A stretch of DNA of 23,555 nt from Hypsibius dujardini (lineage: Eukaryota; Tardigrada; Eutardigrada; Parachela; Hypsibiidae), in contig LRSR01004900.1 of assembly GCA_001579985.1 (NCBI GenBank), positions 1-23,555 on the forward strand, in the 5' to 3' direction. This document shows, one piece after another, positions 1 to 10,423 of this stretch. Every line of letters begins with the position of its first letter. Position 1 is the stretch's first letter. A program made the translations under genes and the position numbers. Under the pieces are notes generated by a model. The model did no database searches. It was given only the letters and a program-made list of their open reading frames with translations, and had not been told where the DNA came from.

Positions 1-4
1 TCAG

Positions 5-1126
5 GCAGCTGTCCAGCTGGGTATTCTGGTCTGCAGTGTGAAATTGACCCGAAGGATTGCGCTTCCATTAGTTGTCCTAATCGAGGGATGTGTCAGAACA
101 CTATCGGAACTGAGCCGTACAAATGTCTGTGTCGAAAGGGCTTTGCCGGAGCATTCTGCAACGAAACAGTCGACCCTTGTGCTGCTGGTGTCTGCATGAA
201 CGGCGGTAGCTGTCAGCGCTTGCAGATGGACCGCTTCCATTGCCGCTGTGCTCCTGGTAAAATATCTCGCTTTATTCCGTGTTAGGTCGACGTAAATCTG
301 GATTGCGCTAATGTGCCCTGGCTGTTGTTTAGGTTTCAACGGAACGTTTTGTGAAAATAACATCGACGACTGCAGTGATTCCCCGTGCGCAAACGGTGGC
401 ACTTGCACCGGTAATGCCTGGAACTATTTTGTCTTCTGTCTGGCACGACATCGAAAAACGTGACTGGTTTTTTCACGCGGTATGATTTCAGATCTCGTGC
501 ATGATTTTCACTGTGACTGCGCGGCGCCATTTTCCGGCACTTACTGTGAGGACAAGCAGGATTTATGTGGGCCGACCAAGTGCCACAACGGTTTCTGCTA
601 CGAAGACCTCAGCAGTGACGTTACCACGCCGCCGGTTGGGCGATGCGTGTGCGATCCCGGATGGATGGGTAACGGAGCTGATAGAGATGCTCGAATTAGG
701 TAATTAGGGGAAATAATTAACAGGTTCTCTCGCTCGTTGATTAGGTGTGGACTGCTCGGTCACGGTGGACAACTGCGCCGGCGTTCATCCGTGTCAGAAC
801 AACGGCACATGCAGAAGCACTGCCGAGGCGTTCGAGTGCGATTGCCCGGCTGCCTACACCGGCTCATTGTGCCAGCATAAGGTGGACCATTGTGCAGGGT
901 CGCCCTGCGCCAACGGTGGGACATGCGTCGCGGATGTAAATAACTTCAGGTTAGACCAATTGCCTTGACAAAAATAGACACACAAACTGACCATGCAGGC
1001 AGGCAGACATAGCTGACAAACCCCACGCAAAAACGGGCTGGCAGGCAGACATACAGACAGACAGACAGACAAATGGTGAAACCAAACGCATGGACAGACA
1101 GACTGACAGAGAGACAGTCAGAAAAA

Positions 1127-1185
<59 letters not shown>

Positions 1186-2296
1186 TATAGACAGACAAAC
1201 AGACAAATAGACAGACAGACAGAAAGACTGAAAGATAAAAAAACAGATACAGCAATTGGGTATTAGCCAGACAGTATTTAGCGATATAAAAAAAGAACAG
1301 AATCACCTTTTTGAAAACTGATTTCAATGGATGCTGTGTATCTGCCTTCATCAGTTCGTCTTCTTTACTTGCAGATGCAACTGTCCTCCGGGAACGAACG
1401 GAACCCATTGTGAAATAAACCTGGATGATTGTGACCCTTTTCCGTGTCACATCAATCACACTGATCACTGTACTGACCTAATCAACAACTTCACGTGTGG
1501 GTGTTTACCGGGTTTCGGCGGTCGGACATGTGACCGGGTTCAAAATGGCTGCTTAAGGAACCAGTGCTTCAATGGCGGTACCTGCCGGGAAACTGTGGAA
1601 GGTTTCAACTGCAGTTGCCCGGCCGGGTGGTTCGGTAAGTTTATCCAGTTGATATTGCGAACACAAGAAATTTTCCCTTTTACAGGATTGTAATACATGT
1701 ACAGTATCTGTAGTGTGTGTATCTATAGTGTACAGATAATTTTACGCTGGTTGATTTTCCGTTAACGGCAGCTTGCGTTTGCGGTCACTTGTCTCAAGGT
1801 TGCCGGTTGTCTTATTGCAGGCACGCAGTGCGAGAAGCGCAAGACTGCCTGCACTCCGAATCCGTGTGAGAACGACGGCATGTGTTTCGACGTCGGCGGT
1901 GGGAACCGCACCACTTTTTACTGCAAGTGTCCGCCATCATTCTACGGTCGACGGTGCAGCCGCTCCACTGACCCGTATGTCGTGCCATGCCCCTTGCCCC
2001 TTGTAGCGGCCGTAGATTGGCGGCTGTCATTTACAATTGCCGGACTTTGTTTGTTTGTTATTGACAGGTGCTTTGGGAATCCCTGCTTGAATAGCGGCAC
2101 ATGTACTAACGTCAGTAGCACCGCCACGGGTCTTTGTCAGTGCAGTAAGGATTTCTTTGGGCCGGGATGCGCGTATGAGGTGGATTCCTGCAGCAGCGGG
2201 ATGTGTCATAATGGTGCAACATGTGAAGACTACACCATCGGATTCAAATGCTCTTGCGCGAGAGGCTTTTTAGGTAGAGGCATCTCAGCGTCTTGC

Positions 2297-2345
<49 letters not shown>

Positions 2346-3593
2346 ATCTGTCTGTTTGTCTGTTTGTCTGTCTGCCTAACTCTCAGGCTGTGTATCTGTA
2401 TGTTTGTTTGTCTGCCTGCCTGCCTGTCTATTTCTCTTACTGTTTGATTGAATTGCTACTCCTCAAATGTCGCATTCCCCGACTCTATTCCCAGCCGTCG
2501 CTCTGACTAGCTACCTGTCTGTATCATCCTGTTTCTTTGTTGTTGCTTATTGGGTCCGCTGGATCAATCGAAAATGGTCATCAAGGTTGATCCAATAGTT
2601 GGCCTTTTTTCTCAGGCGAAACTTGTGAGACAAACGAGAACAGCTGCCAGCCGCAGACATGTCCAAGTGACTCCAAATGCGTCAACACGAGGCGCGGATC
2701 GGCATGCCAGTGTCGGTTGAATTTCACTGGCGAAGACTGCCGGAAAACCGTCGACACTGATTTTGATTTCCGGTTTTATGACCACGAAAAATCATCCGGC
2801 GCCGTCAGCATCGTCCCGTTCTCGTTGAACACGACCGGCTTCACCGTCGGGGTGTGGGTGAAATACGCAGTTCCCGGTGACACCGGCATCTTCCTGCAGG
2901 TCGTGGGCAGCGACAAATTGGATTCCGGATTCGATGCTTCTAAGCGACTGCTGATTCAGCTGACGGAAAGCGGTGCCAGTTTGTCCCTGTTCTCGAGCTT
3001 GCCGAGAGTTTTCATCCCCTTCCAGTCGAGTTTCCAGATCAGTGACGGAAACTGGCATCACGTCGTTGTAGCCTGGGCTTCGTCGGACGGTTCCTGGCTG
3101 GTGACGGTGGATTCGATCCGAGTTGACGGTGGTCTCAACTACGGCGCTACTTTAACCATTCCTCCGTATGGCTCGATTGTAGCTGGAGTGGGACTGGATC
3201 ACAAGCTCAACGCCAGCAGTCAGGTGATCATGGGCAGCGGGATGGAGGGACAAGTTAGTCAGTGCCGGGTGTGGAGTCGAGCACTGGACTTCCTAAAGGA
3301 GATCCCCCAGCTGCAGAACTGTGGAAATTCAATTGAAGAGGATCTCATGTACCGTTTGGTGGATGTGGTAGTTCTGAACGAGAAGACGGAATTTGCAAGA
3401 CCGTCACGTTGTGCGCGACCGGAATTGCGAGTGAAGAGGCCGTTGACGGGACCGTTATCTTGCTCAGCATCGAAGGATGCCATGTCAGCCAAAGGTTAGA
3501 CTACAGATTTAGTTGGACTCTCAGACAGAGATAGACAGGCTGATAGACAGACAAACAGACAGACTGACTGACTGACAGACAGACAGACTGACT

Positions 3594-3624
<31 letters not shown>

Positions 3625-3677
3625 TGACTGACAGACAGACAGACTGACTGACTGACAGACAGACAGACTGACTGACT

Positions 3678-3719
<42 letters not shown>

Positions 3720-6700
3720 AGGAGGAACCGACAAATTGTGGTTGGCAAAAGAAATATGTCTGACGCCTTTTCAATTTGGTTTAGGTTTCGCAAATGTTAC
3801 CTGGAACCGTCCGGCATATTCCAACATTGGAACCACGGCTGACACCCTGATCACCAACATGCAAAGCGGTCGATTTCTGCCTCCTGGACGCCACCCAGTC
3901 TCGTTCCTCCGCTTCGACAACAGTACCATCGACACCACCCTCCAACAATGCCATTTAGCCGTCTATGTGCACCGTCACCCTTGTCCCGACCTGAGCCCTC
4001 CAACCAGCGGTACCGTCGATTGCTCCGACTACGGTCCGGACAACCACTATCGCAGGTGCACCGCATCCTGTCTACCCTCGTACGACTTTTCCGAACCGAC
4101 ATCGCGCATCTTCACTTGCGAAGCCGACTCAAAATGGCACCCGTCGTTCAACTCCACCCTGCTGCGTTTACCCGCCTGCACGCCTACGTCCAACCCACAG
4201 CGGATGTTTACGGTGTCGGTAGCTTACCCGAATGTCCAGTGCAACGATCAGACACGGCAGTTCCTGCAGATGGGACTGCAACGAAAACTACTGGAACTAC
4301 AATTAGACTGGCCGACTTGTCTGGCTACAAACTGTCCTGGTCTCAACGTTTTCAGTGAATGCTCAGATTTCAGCTCCGGTCGCCGGTCTAAGCGACAGGC
4401 TTCTGAACTGACGGGGGTGATGCTGAATTTGACATTTCCAGCCGTCAGTGATCCGATAAGGAATTCCGCCTCGAGGGAAACCAACACGGTCCGGGCGGTC
4501 ATGGATAATTTCGCCTTCTTGAACGGGGGGATGGATTTTCAGAGCCAGTTACCGAATGCGGTGCCGCTACCGAGGAATGTCGAGATTGCTGAAACGCTCC
4601 TGTGTACGACCGGAACGGTGCTGAGGGGTACGAAATGTGTGACGTGTGCTGCGGGAACGTTTCAGAGTGGAGCGAGTTGTCAGCGTTGTCCGCAAGGTAT
4701 GGATTACCATGGGATATTATTATTAACCAGACCGAGCTAATGAAGTCCGACCGGTTGACTTCTTTTGGTTTGATTGATTGTTTGGACTGTCTTTGTGTTT
4801 TTCTGTTGGCCTACGATGTATTTGTGTGCTTGGGAGGTCTGCCTGTCAGCCTGCCTGCCTGATTTCCCTGTTCCGATGTTTGTATCTGCCTGTCTGACTG
4901 ACTGTTGATCGGTTTGTGTCTTTGGTTTGTCTCTTTGTCTGATTTCCCTGTTCCGATGTTTGTATCTGCCTGCCTGACTGACTGTTGATTGGTTTGTGTC
5001 TTTGGTTTGTGTCTTTGTCTGATTTTCCTGTTCCGATGTTTGTATCTGCCTGTCTGACTGACTGTTGATTGGTTTGTGTCTTTGGTTTGTGTCTTTGTCT
5101 GATCTTCCTGTTGGTCTGTTTGTGTGTCGCCCGTGTCCATCTCTCGGTGTGCTGATCTGTTCGTGTGTTTGCCTTGTTTGTTAGTGTTGTGTACATTTGG
5201 TGTATATATCGTGTATGTTGTCTGCCCGTCAACTTGTGGGTCCGTGTGGTCCTCTGGCGGTGTGTCTGCTTTTCTGTCTGACTGTACGTGTCTCGCTCCG
5301 GGTGTAGTTTTCTCTTCTTTAATGCCCCCGCTTTTGCCGGATTGAGAAGCCAAAATTTGACACCCCATTTTCGGTCCGTATTGCAGGATACTACCAGGAC
5401 GAGCTCGGTCGCATCGTCTGCAAAATCTGTCCGGCCTTCGGAAAACGCCGTGCCACAACCCTCACCACCGGATCCACCGCCCAGTCTGACTGTAAAGAAA
5501 CCTGCTCCTCCGGTCACTACTTTAACCTCACCGTCAACCAGTGCTTACCCTGCGGCTTCGGCTCCTACCAGCAGCTGCCCGGGCAGTTCGAATGCAACCA
5601 CTGCGCGCCGCATTACACCACCACCAACGAAACCTCCACCACCGCAGCCAGCTGTCTGTTGGACTGCGGAGACGGTGAAGACCTCGACGCGGACACCCAA
5701 AAATGCCGCCCCTGCCCCATCGGCACCTACCGGCCGCACGGCAACGGACCGTCCTGCTTCCAGTGCCCGCGGAACTTCTCCACCCGCGCCAACGGCAGTT
5801 CGGCCTTATCCGATTGCTCCGTGCCCCTTTGCGGGCCGGGATCCTTCTTCGACCAGGGCTCCAGTGTGTGCATCATCTGCCCGTTCGGGTTCTACCAACC
5901 GCAGCCGCAGCAGCCCAGCTGCCTGCAGTGTCCGGACGACACGACGACAGTCCGGTACGGCGCGGACAGCCTCGAGAAGTGCGTCTCCACCAACAAGTGC
6001 ATCAGCGGTGAGGTGACTTGCCACGCGGACGCGCGCTGCTTCAAAAACGGCGACGGCTTCAAGTGTATCTGCAAGCTGGGATTCAAGGGCGACGGGATGG
6101 AGGTGTGCGAGGACATGTGTTCGGGCTACTGCTTCAACCAGGGTCGATGCACCAAGGACGCCCGCGGGAACCCTTACTGCGAGTGTGTGTCGTCGTTCTA
6201 CGGCGAACGCTGCCAGTCGAAGAGCGACACGGCCTACATTGCCGGCGGGATCGCCGGAGCGGTGCTCTTTATAATCCTGCTGATTTTGCTCATTTGGATG
6301 ATTTGTGTGAGGACACGGTCGCAGGCCGCACCGCCGGTCCCGCCGAAGGTCTCGCCCTACGGCATCGGAGGGGGCGCCGGTGGTGCTGCGAGCTCAGCCA
6401 GCTCCAACGGGATGCTCTACTCGATAGAGTACCCGCCGAGCTGCTCCACGGCCACGGTGCGGTCCCACGCCGCGGCGTATGTGCCGTACTACGAGAATGA
6501 CGACTCCTGGGAGATGAGCGGGTATTCCAATACCGCCTTCGTCAACGACGGATCAGGGACCATGGATAAGCGGAGTGGACGGAGCGTGGCGCCGGGGAAG
6601 ATCCCTGCCAAAGCGGACCCGGCGGCGGTCTACGATATCGTGCACAAATACCGCTCGCAGATGAAGGAAGTGGTGCCGATTGAGCCGCCCGTGGAGCACC

Positions 6701-6762
6701 CTGAAGGCCTCGGAGGTGGACTACGACCGTCCGGGGCGGAAGAACCGTCAGCGAGACTTTGA
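5..6762 (+). CDS. Uninflatable/SVEP1-like EGF-pentraxin-HYR-sushi transmembrane protein, 3' part
   Basis: Predicted coding exons are 5-256, 333-410, 492-668, 745-949, 1375-1634, 1821-1974, 2068-2273, 2616-3494, 3785-4696 and 5387-6762. Positions 1-4 (tcag) look like the end of an upstream intron. All GT-AG junctions keep frame, giving about 1499 residues; the 5' end is missing. Domain order: one partial and 12 complete EGF repeats (to about 2750), a pentraxin/LamG-like domain (about 2757-3330, with [11 protein letters not shown]), a HYR domain (about 3410-3970), a sushi domain (about 3985-4190), a segment with a furin-type RSKR site (4382-4393), cysteine-rich GCC2/GCC3 ephrin-receptor-like repeats (about 4600-5960), two more EGF repeats, one membrane helix (6232-6309) and a Gly/Ala- and Tyr-containing cytoplasmic tail. 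Most introns fall in phase 1, which suits shuffled EGF modules. By family knowledge this order resembles insect Uninflatable, an apical epithelial surface protein, and the secreted SVEP1. The orthology is inferred. The annotated C-terminus is doubtful because coding character shifts frame near 6700. Confidence 0.85.
1040..1240 (+). repeat. (CAGA)n simple repeat in intron
   Basis: A long, slightly impure CAGA tetranucleotide tract fills the middle of the intron 950-1374 of the EGF gene. Its complement reads as a Cys-Leu-Ser-Val repeat in open frames, which is not a real protein. Confidence 0.9.
2293..2440 (+). repeat. (TCTG)n simple repeat in intron
   Basis: Pure then degenerate TCTG units begin only about 20 bases after the donor at 2274, inside the intron 2274-2615. 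This is the reverse complement of the CAGA tracts seen in other introns. Confidence 0.9.
3524..3719 (+). repeat. (CAGA)n/(CTGA)n simple repeat in intron
   Basis: Alternating CAGA and CTGA units occupy most of the intron 3495-3784. They end about 65 bases before the acceptor. Confidence 0.9.
4861..5115 (+). repeat. 80-bp minisatellite in intron
   Basis: Near-identical units starting with GATTTCCCTGTTCCGATG begin at 4861, 4941 and 5021, with a partial fourth at 5101. The period is exactly 80 bp. The array sits in the largest intron of the EGF gene (4697-5386) in otherwise T/G-rich sequence. Confidence 0.9.
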
Positions 6763-6793
6763 AATTTCTAGTGAGCTTGATAATGTGTTTTAA
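6665..6793 (+). other. Alternative-frame C-terminal coding stretch of the EGF protein
   Basis: The +1 frame relative to the main ORF is open from 6665 (after a TGA at 6662-6664) to a TAA at 6791-6793. From 6701 it reads as a charged, protein-like tail containing [19 protein letters not shown]. Sixteen of its first 19 codons end in G or C, like the upstream exon (25 of 29 codons before 6700). The annotated frame after 6700 drops to 8 of 20. The true tail therefore probably switches frame at about 6697-6701, by an extra base in this sequence, a real indel or an unrecognised tiny intron. Confidence 0.6.
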
Positions 6794-6856
6794 TTCGACA
6801 TGCACACTGAGCACCGATTTTGAACTTTTTTAAATGTAAATTTTATTCATCGTGAT

Positions 6857-6862
6857 AATAAA
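6857..6862 (+). terminator. Polyadenylation signal of the EGF-protein gene
   Basis: A canonical AATAAA lies about 95 bases after the annotated stop and 64 bases after the alternative-frame stop, in AT-rich sequence. This is the expected position for the mRNA 3' end. Confidence 0.6.
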
Positions 6863-7121
6863 ATGGATGGCCCCAATCGCGCGTTTTCGAAGTTCAACGT
6901 TACTGCACCGTACACTCTATCATCCAAGGGAGGACCACCCGTAGGTAGACATCAGAGAAGGGAAACGGATCAAAAGTTGCGCAGCTTATCTACAACAGAT
7001 GCGTTATACAATAGAATAGAATAGTATATTCGTTAAAATGGGTTCTCTTATCGGGAATACTCCTCGAATGGAACCACAAAACGGCGACAAACGGCCAGCG
7101 CAAGCGTAGCAGTTTACTGTA

Positions 7122-7428
7122 ACAAAGTACCGTATGCTCGCGATCTCAAGGGACACTTTTCTGCCGTACCCGTAAATTTTAACCAACCCGGGCCGTGCCT
7201 ATTCAAAGCCGTTCAGATTCAACGCCGTTCAGCAAATTTCCACCGTAGGGAGAAATATACGGAAAAGCACAACTGTACAATCAATCAATCGAGCACAATG
7301 AGTAAGCTGCACGAAATGAGCCAATCAGAGAAGAGTGAATTAGATTGAACGTTCAATCGAGTGCAGGGCCACACAGACGGAGGCGGGGCTTAACTGTTCC
7401 TTGAGATCGCGAGTATGCGGTACAAACT
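7122..7428. mobile_element. Inverted-repeat element, MITE-like
   Basis: The stretch around 7126-7150 (GTACCGTATGCTCGCGATCT core) recurs in reverse complement at 7399-7422 with two mismatches. The arms are about 25 bp with about 250 bp between them, and no coding capacity is seen. No target-site duplication could be fixed, so the ends are approximate. Confidence 0.5.
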
Positions 7429-7673
7429 GTTGGTCCTTCGAGATGTCGAAGAATCCGCAAGTTCAGGGTATGGTCCCAGTCAATCGTTGACGGTCATCCT
7501 CACTAATCCGAATCCGAATCGTAGTAATAGGAGTCAATACACACTTCAGTCAAAATGCGGAGGCTGATCTATAAGAGGCAGCCCAGCCCAAGATGGCGCA
7601 CAATTTGAATAAAAATGAATAGGAAAACTTGATTTAAAGTTCCACTGCATCGTATTGTAGCGAATGTCTTCGC

Positions 7674-7717
7674 GCTAGATGCCCGCCAGATGGCGCTAGA
7701 TTCCCGCTAGGTGGCAC
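7674..7717 (+). promoter_or_regulatory. Two CTCF-consensus-like motifs in a 21-bp tandem repeat
   Basis: CCGCCAGATGGCGC (7683-7696) and CCGCTAGGTGGCAC (7704-7717) both fit the animal CTCF core CCRSYAGRKGGCRS at every position. They lie within two imperfect 21-bp direct repeats (7674-7694 and 7695-7715), so they sit two helical turns apart on the same face. Binding is inferred from motif match only. Confidence 0.4.
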
Positions 7718-7966
7718 TGCCGTCAACCAGAAGCATTGACCAGCGCCCAGCGGCCTGCAACATTTAAAATCAACGGATACATCAACATTCCTGATTCCTT
7801 CAGTGTCTCAGTCGTTATACTTGAAGAGTAGTACGCCGTGGTAGCATCGCTGCTTCGGGATATTAGGCCGACGGACACATGTGCTTTTCTGATGTGATTG
7901 TCAAAAGACTGCCTGACAATCTGACATATCGATCGATTTCATGTGCTCATGTGGTTGTGGAGAAAT

Positions 7967-8428
7967 ACTAATACCCATTCCCTTCCTATTCCACATAACA
8001 ACTAGTACCCATTCCCTTCCTATTTCACATCACTAATAGTACCTATTCCCCTCCTATTCCATATCACTAGTAGTATCCATTCCCTTCCTATTCCACATCA
8101 CTAGTAGTACCTATTCCCTTCCTATTTCACATCACTAATAGTACCTATTCCCTTCCTATTCCATATCACTAGTCGTATCCATTCCCTTCCTATTCCACAT
8201 CACTAGTAGTACCTATTCCCTTCCTATTCCACATCACTAGTAGTACCCATTCCCTTCCTATTCCACATCACTAATAGTACCCATTCCCTTCCTATTCCGC
8301 ATCACTAGTAGTACCTATTCCATTCCAATTCCACATCACCAGTATCCCTTTCTGTTCCCCATCACTAGTAGTATCCATTCCCTTCCTATTCCACATCACT
8401 AATAGTACCTATTCCCTTCCTATTCCAG
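7967..8428 (+). repeat. 34-bp minisatellite upstream of the tetraspan gene
   Basis: About 13-14 tandem copies of a 34-bp unit are present, with the core pattern ACTAGTAGTACC then TATTCCCTTCCTATTCCACATC. Differences between copies are scattered substitutions and small indels. The array ends about 120 bases before the ATG at 8548, so it lies in the putative promoter or 5' UTR. Confidence 0.95.
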
Positions 8429-8547
8429 ATCTTTGCTGAAGAGGGATCTCATGTGGACTTTTTGCAGTATTCCTCCTTACATTGATATATTCTGTCGAGA
8501 AGTACAAACTGGGATCGTCAAACTGAAACCCAGCACTTCTCGGCACC

Positions 8548-10223
8548 ATGATTCGTGCCCTGCAGTTACACAGTGCCCGACGAGTAACAGAGCGACGATT
8601 TCAACTTCAACTATCAGATGGATGGCCTCCCGCACCAGCGCCTGAACAGCGGACTGTGAATGTAGTAGCGGATCCGACCACCGTGTGCTGCATTCTACTA
8701 CCAATTGGATTGGTCCATTTCATAGCCGGGATTACCATGCTATCCGTCATGCTAGCATCGGCAGAAGGTATATATACTGTACTGCCGCGTTAGCTTCGTG
8801 CACTGCAAGAGCATTACTTCGTTATCCTAGCCCGTAGTGTACGTAAGCTCATGCGCGGATCCATAGGTCTAAGTTTACGGTGGGTCTACTTCTACTGCGC
8901 GAAGCTAACGCGGCAGTACAGTACCAACCGTAAAAAAGACAGACGTTTTCTGCTGAATCAGCTGGTCTACAGTATTTGATGACATGACACGTGCAACAAA
9001 GTACAATTTTTCAGAACGAGAACGCAAAATAAGGCCGATTGACATGTACAACTTTTTTCAAAAAAGTTAAGGTCGGAGGTTGTTGAAAAAACTTCAAATG
9101 GGTCATTATCAGTCCTCATGCCTAAGAACCCGCATGACATGTGCATAGCATAATTATTACCCGATGCTGTAGAATTCCGATCAACTGGTGCTGATGCTTA
9201 GACCCCTCAGTAAATTAGTTCCGACGGACCAAAAACCCTGAAATGCTTCAATCAAGTAATCAATCACCCGATTCTCAGGCAATCAAGCACGTGCAGTCGT
9301 GTGGTCTCCTATTGTTGCAACCAATCAGCTTCGGTCTCTTTTGACCAAGCTGACTGCTCAATAGCGCCAGTTGATTGGAATTCTATTGATTGGTATCTTT
9401 GCCAATTGCAGATCCATCGGTAGCCTTAGCAGTTGGTATGCTCCTTCTGGCCCTTTCCGGCCTTGCCACACTCTGCTGTTGCTGTGTCTTCTGCAGCTGC
9501 TGCTGTGGCCGTATCTCGCCCGCTGGCCGTCCCCCGTCGGAGGACCACCGGTTGCTCACCGCCCTGCATTCCTCGCAGCTGATTTCCATGGGCGCACTGC
9601 TGTTCAGCATATGTGGTACGTTTTCCTTCGCCTCCGCTCGGGAGCCCGTCGAGCCCGGCGTCCAGAATGCAGGCTGGTTGCTGCTCTGGACTGTGTTTGT
9701 GGAATTCCCCACCGTCGTGGTCATCCAGCTGATCCTGATTCGCCCCTACATGAAGGCCCGCCAGCTGCGGCGGGAAAAGGCACACCGAGCGAAACTGCGC
9801 ACGGAACGCCGAGTGGAAAGGACTGCATCCGGCGTTGCCGAACCGAGACCGCAGGCCACGATGGGTGCCGCCGTCCTGATGCTTCAACAACCGCCATGCC
9901 AAGTGCCGGGAATGCCACCCGTTCCTCTCGACGTTAACGAGGACGACCTCAACGGAGCGAGAAGAGAAAGCACCATCAGTGACGATGTTTCGATTGTCCT
10001 TGCGGAGCGTTTCCCGCCTGCCTACTTAACAGTCATAAGGGAGAGCGAATGCCCGGATGAAAACCTTCCGCCGAGGTACTCGTCGCTGAGTGTTGCACGA
10101 CCACCGAACTATCCACACACACAAAGACCGTTGATCGGTTCGTCCTCGAGGAGAAGCTCAATGCGGAGCATTTCCTCTTTACCGCCAACATATATCGAGG
10201 CTCTTTCACCCGTTGATGTCTAA
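8548..10223 (+). CDS. Four-transmembrane protein with four C-terminal PPxY motifs
   Basis: Two exons, 8548-8767 and 9412-10223, are joined at a phase-1 intron and give 343 residues. The start is the ATG in CGGCACCATGA, a good animal initiation context. Hydrophobic helices lie at about residues 45-70, 77-99, 125-148 and 160-183. A cysteine cluster (CCCCVFCSCCCG) closes the second helix. The 160-residue tail begins with a very basic stretch and carries PPAY (10014-10025), PPRY (10068-10079), PPNY (10101-10112) and PPTY (10182-10193). PPxY motifs are the classic ligands of WW domains, especially of Nedd4-family ubiquitin ligases, so a role as a membrane adaptor or trafficking substrate is a reasonable inference. 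I do not recognise the family. It converges on RPF2, with about 200 bases between stop codons. Confidence 0.8.
8777..8921. mobile_element. TA-flanked palindromic MITE (Tc1/mariner-like)
   Basis: The left end CTGTACTGCCGCGTTAGC and its exact reverse complement at 8900-8921 form perfect terminal repeats of 22 bp (24 bp including the flanking TA). TA lies on both sides (8775-8776 and 8922-8923), the target duplication expected of Tc1/mariner elements. It is 145 bp with no ORF, and it sits just inside the intron, about 10 bases from the donor of the tetraspan gene. Confidence 0.75.
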
Positions 10224-10375
10224 GCCTTGTAAAAATATTTGTATATTTATTCCTTATATTTCGGCTGTATTCCCTAAAAAATAGAGTGATAAGCCAGTTT
10301 CCCACCAGTACGTATAAACGTAGCAAGGTAAAATGGGGATCGTAACCATTCGGCATTCCGGCAAAATGTTCCCCA

Positions 10376-10381
10376 TTTAAT
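10376..10381 (-). terminator. Polyadenylation signal of RPF2
   Basis: On the minus strand the sequence is ATTAAA, a common variant signal, about 43 bases past the RPF2 stop codon. Confidence 0.5.
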
Positions 10382-10423
10382 ATAGTCCCGCAAATTAATG
10401 ACTGACAAACAAGAGTTCGAAAT

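Larger units (their letters stand above)
6863..7966. other. Intergenic region without a supported gene
   Basis: No exon with convincing coding character is visible on either strand between the EGF-protein gene and the minisatellite. It contains an inverted repeat (7122-7428) and two CTCF-like motifs (about 7674-7717), listed separately. Confidence 0.6.

Noticed and set aside
946-1468. Long minus-strand frames rich in Cys-Leu-Ser-Val repeats (also at 3496-3793, 14673-14861 and 22074-22331)
   Set aside because: They are translations of CAGA/TCTG simple repeats inside introns; they occur in several frames at once and have no protein character.
4846-5517. Two long minus-strand frames over the 80-bp array
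   Set aside because: They owe their length to the repeat period and codon-poor T/G sequence; they cross a supported intron-exon junction of the EGF gene on the other strand.
6697-6703. Programmed +1 ribosomal frameshift as the firm explanation of the frame switch
   Set aside because: No known slippery signal with a stop codon or rare codon is seen at the shift point. An indel, a sequencing error or a tiny intron is at least as likely, so it is left open.
7967-8428. Possible CRISPR array
   Set aside because: The 34-bp units are contiguous with no unique spacers, and the surrounding genes are animal genes with introns. It is a minisatellite.
9426-9902. Minus-strand 158-residue frame under the tetraspan gene
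   Set aside because: Shadow of the G/C-rich coding strand. The plus frame has four membrane helices and PPxY motifs, and a splice-consistent first exon.
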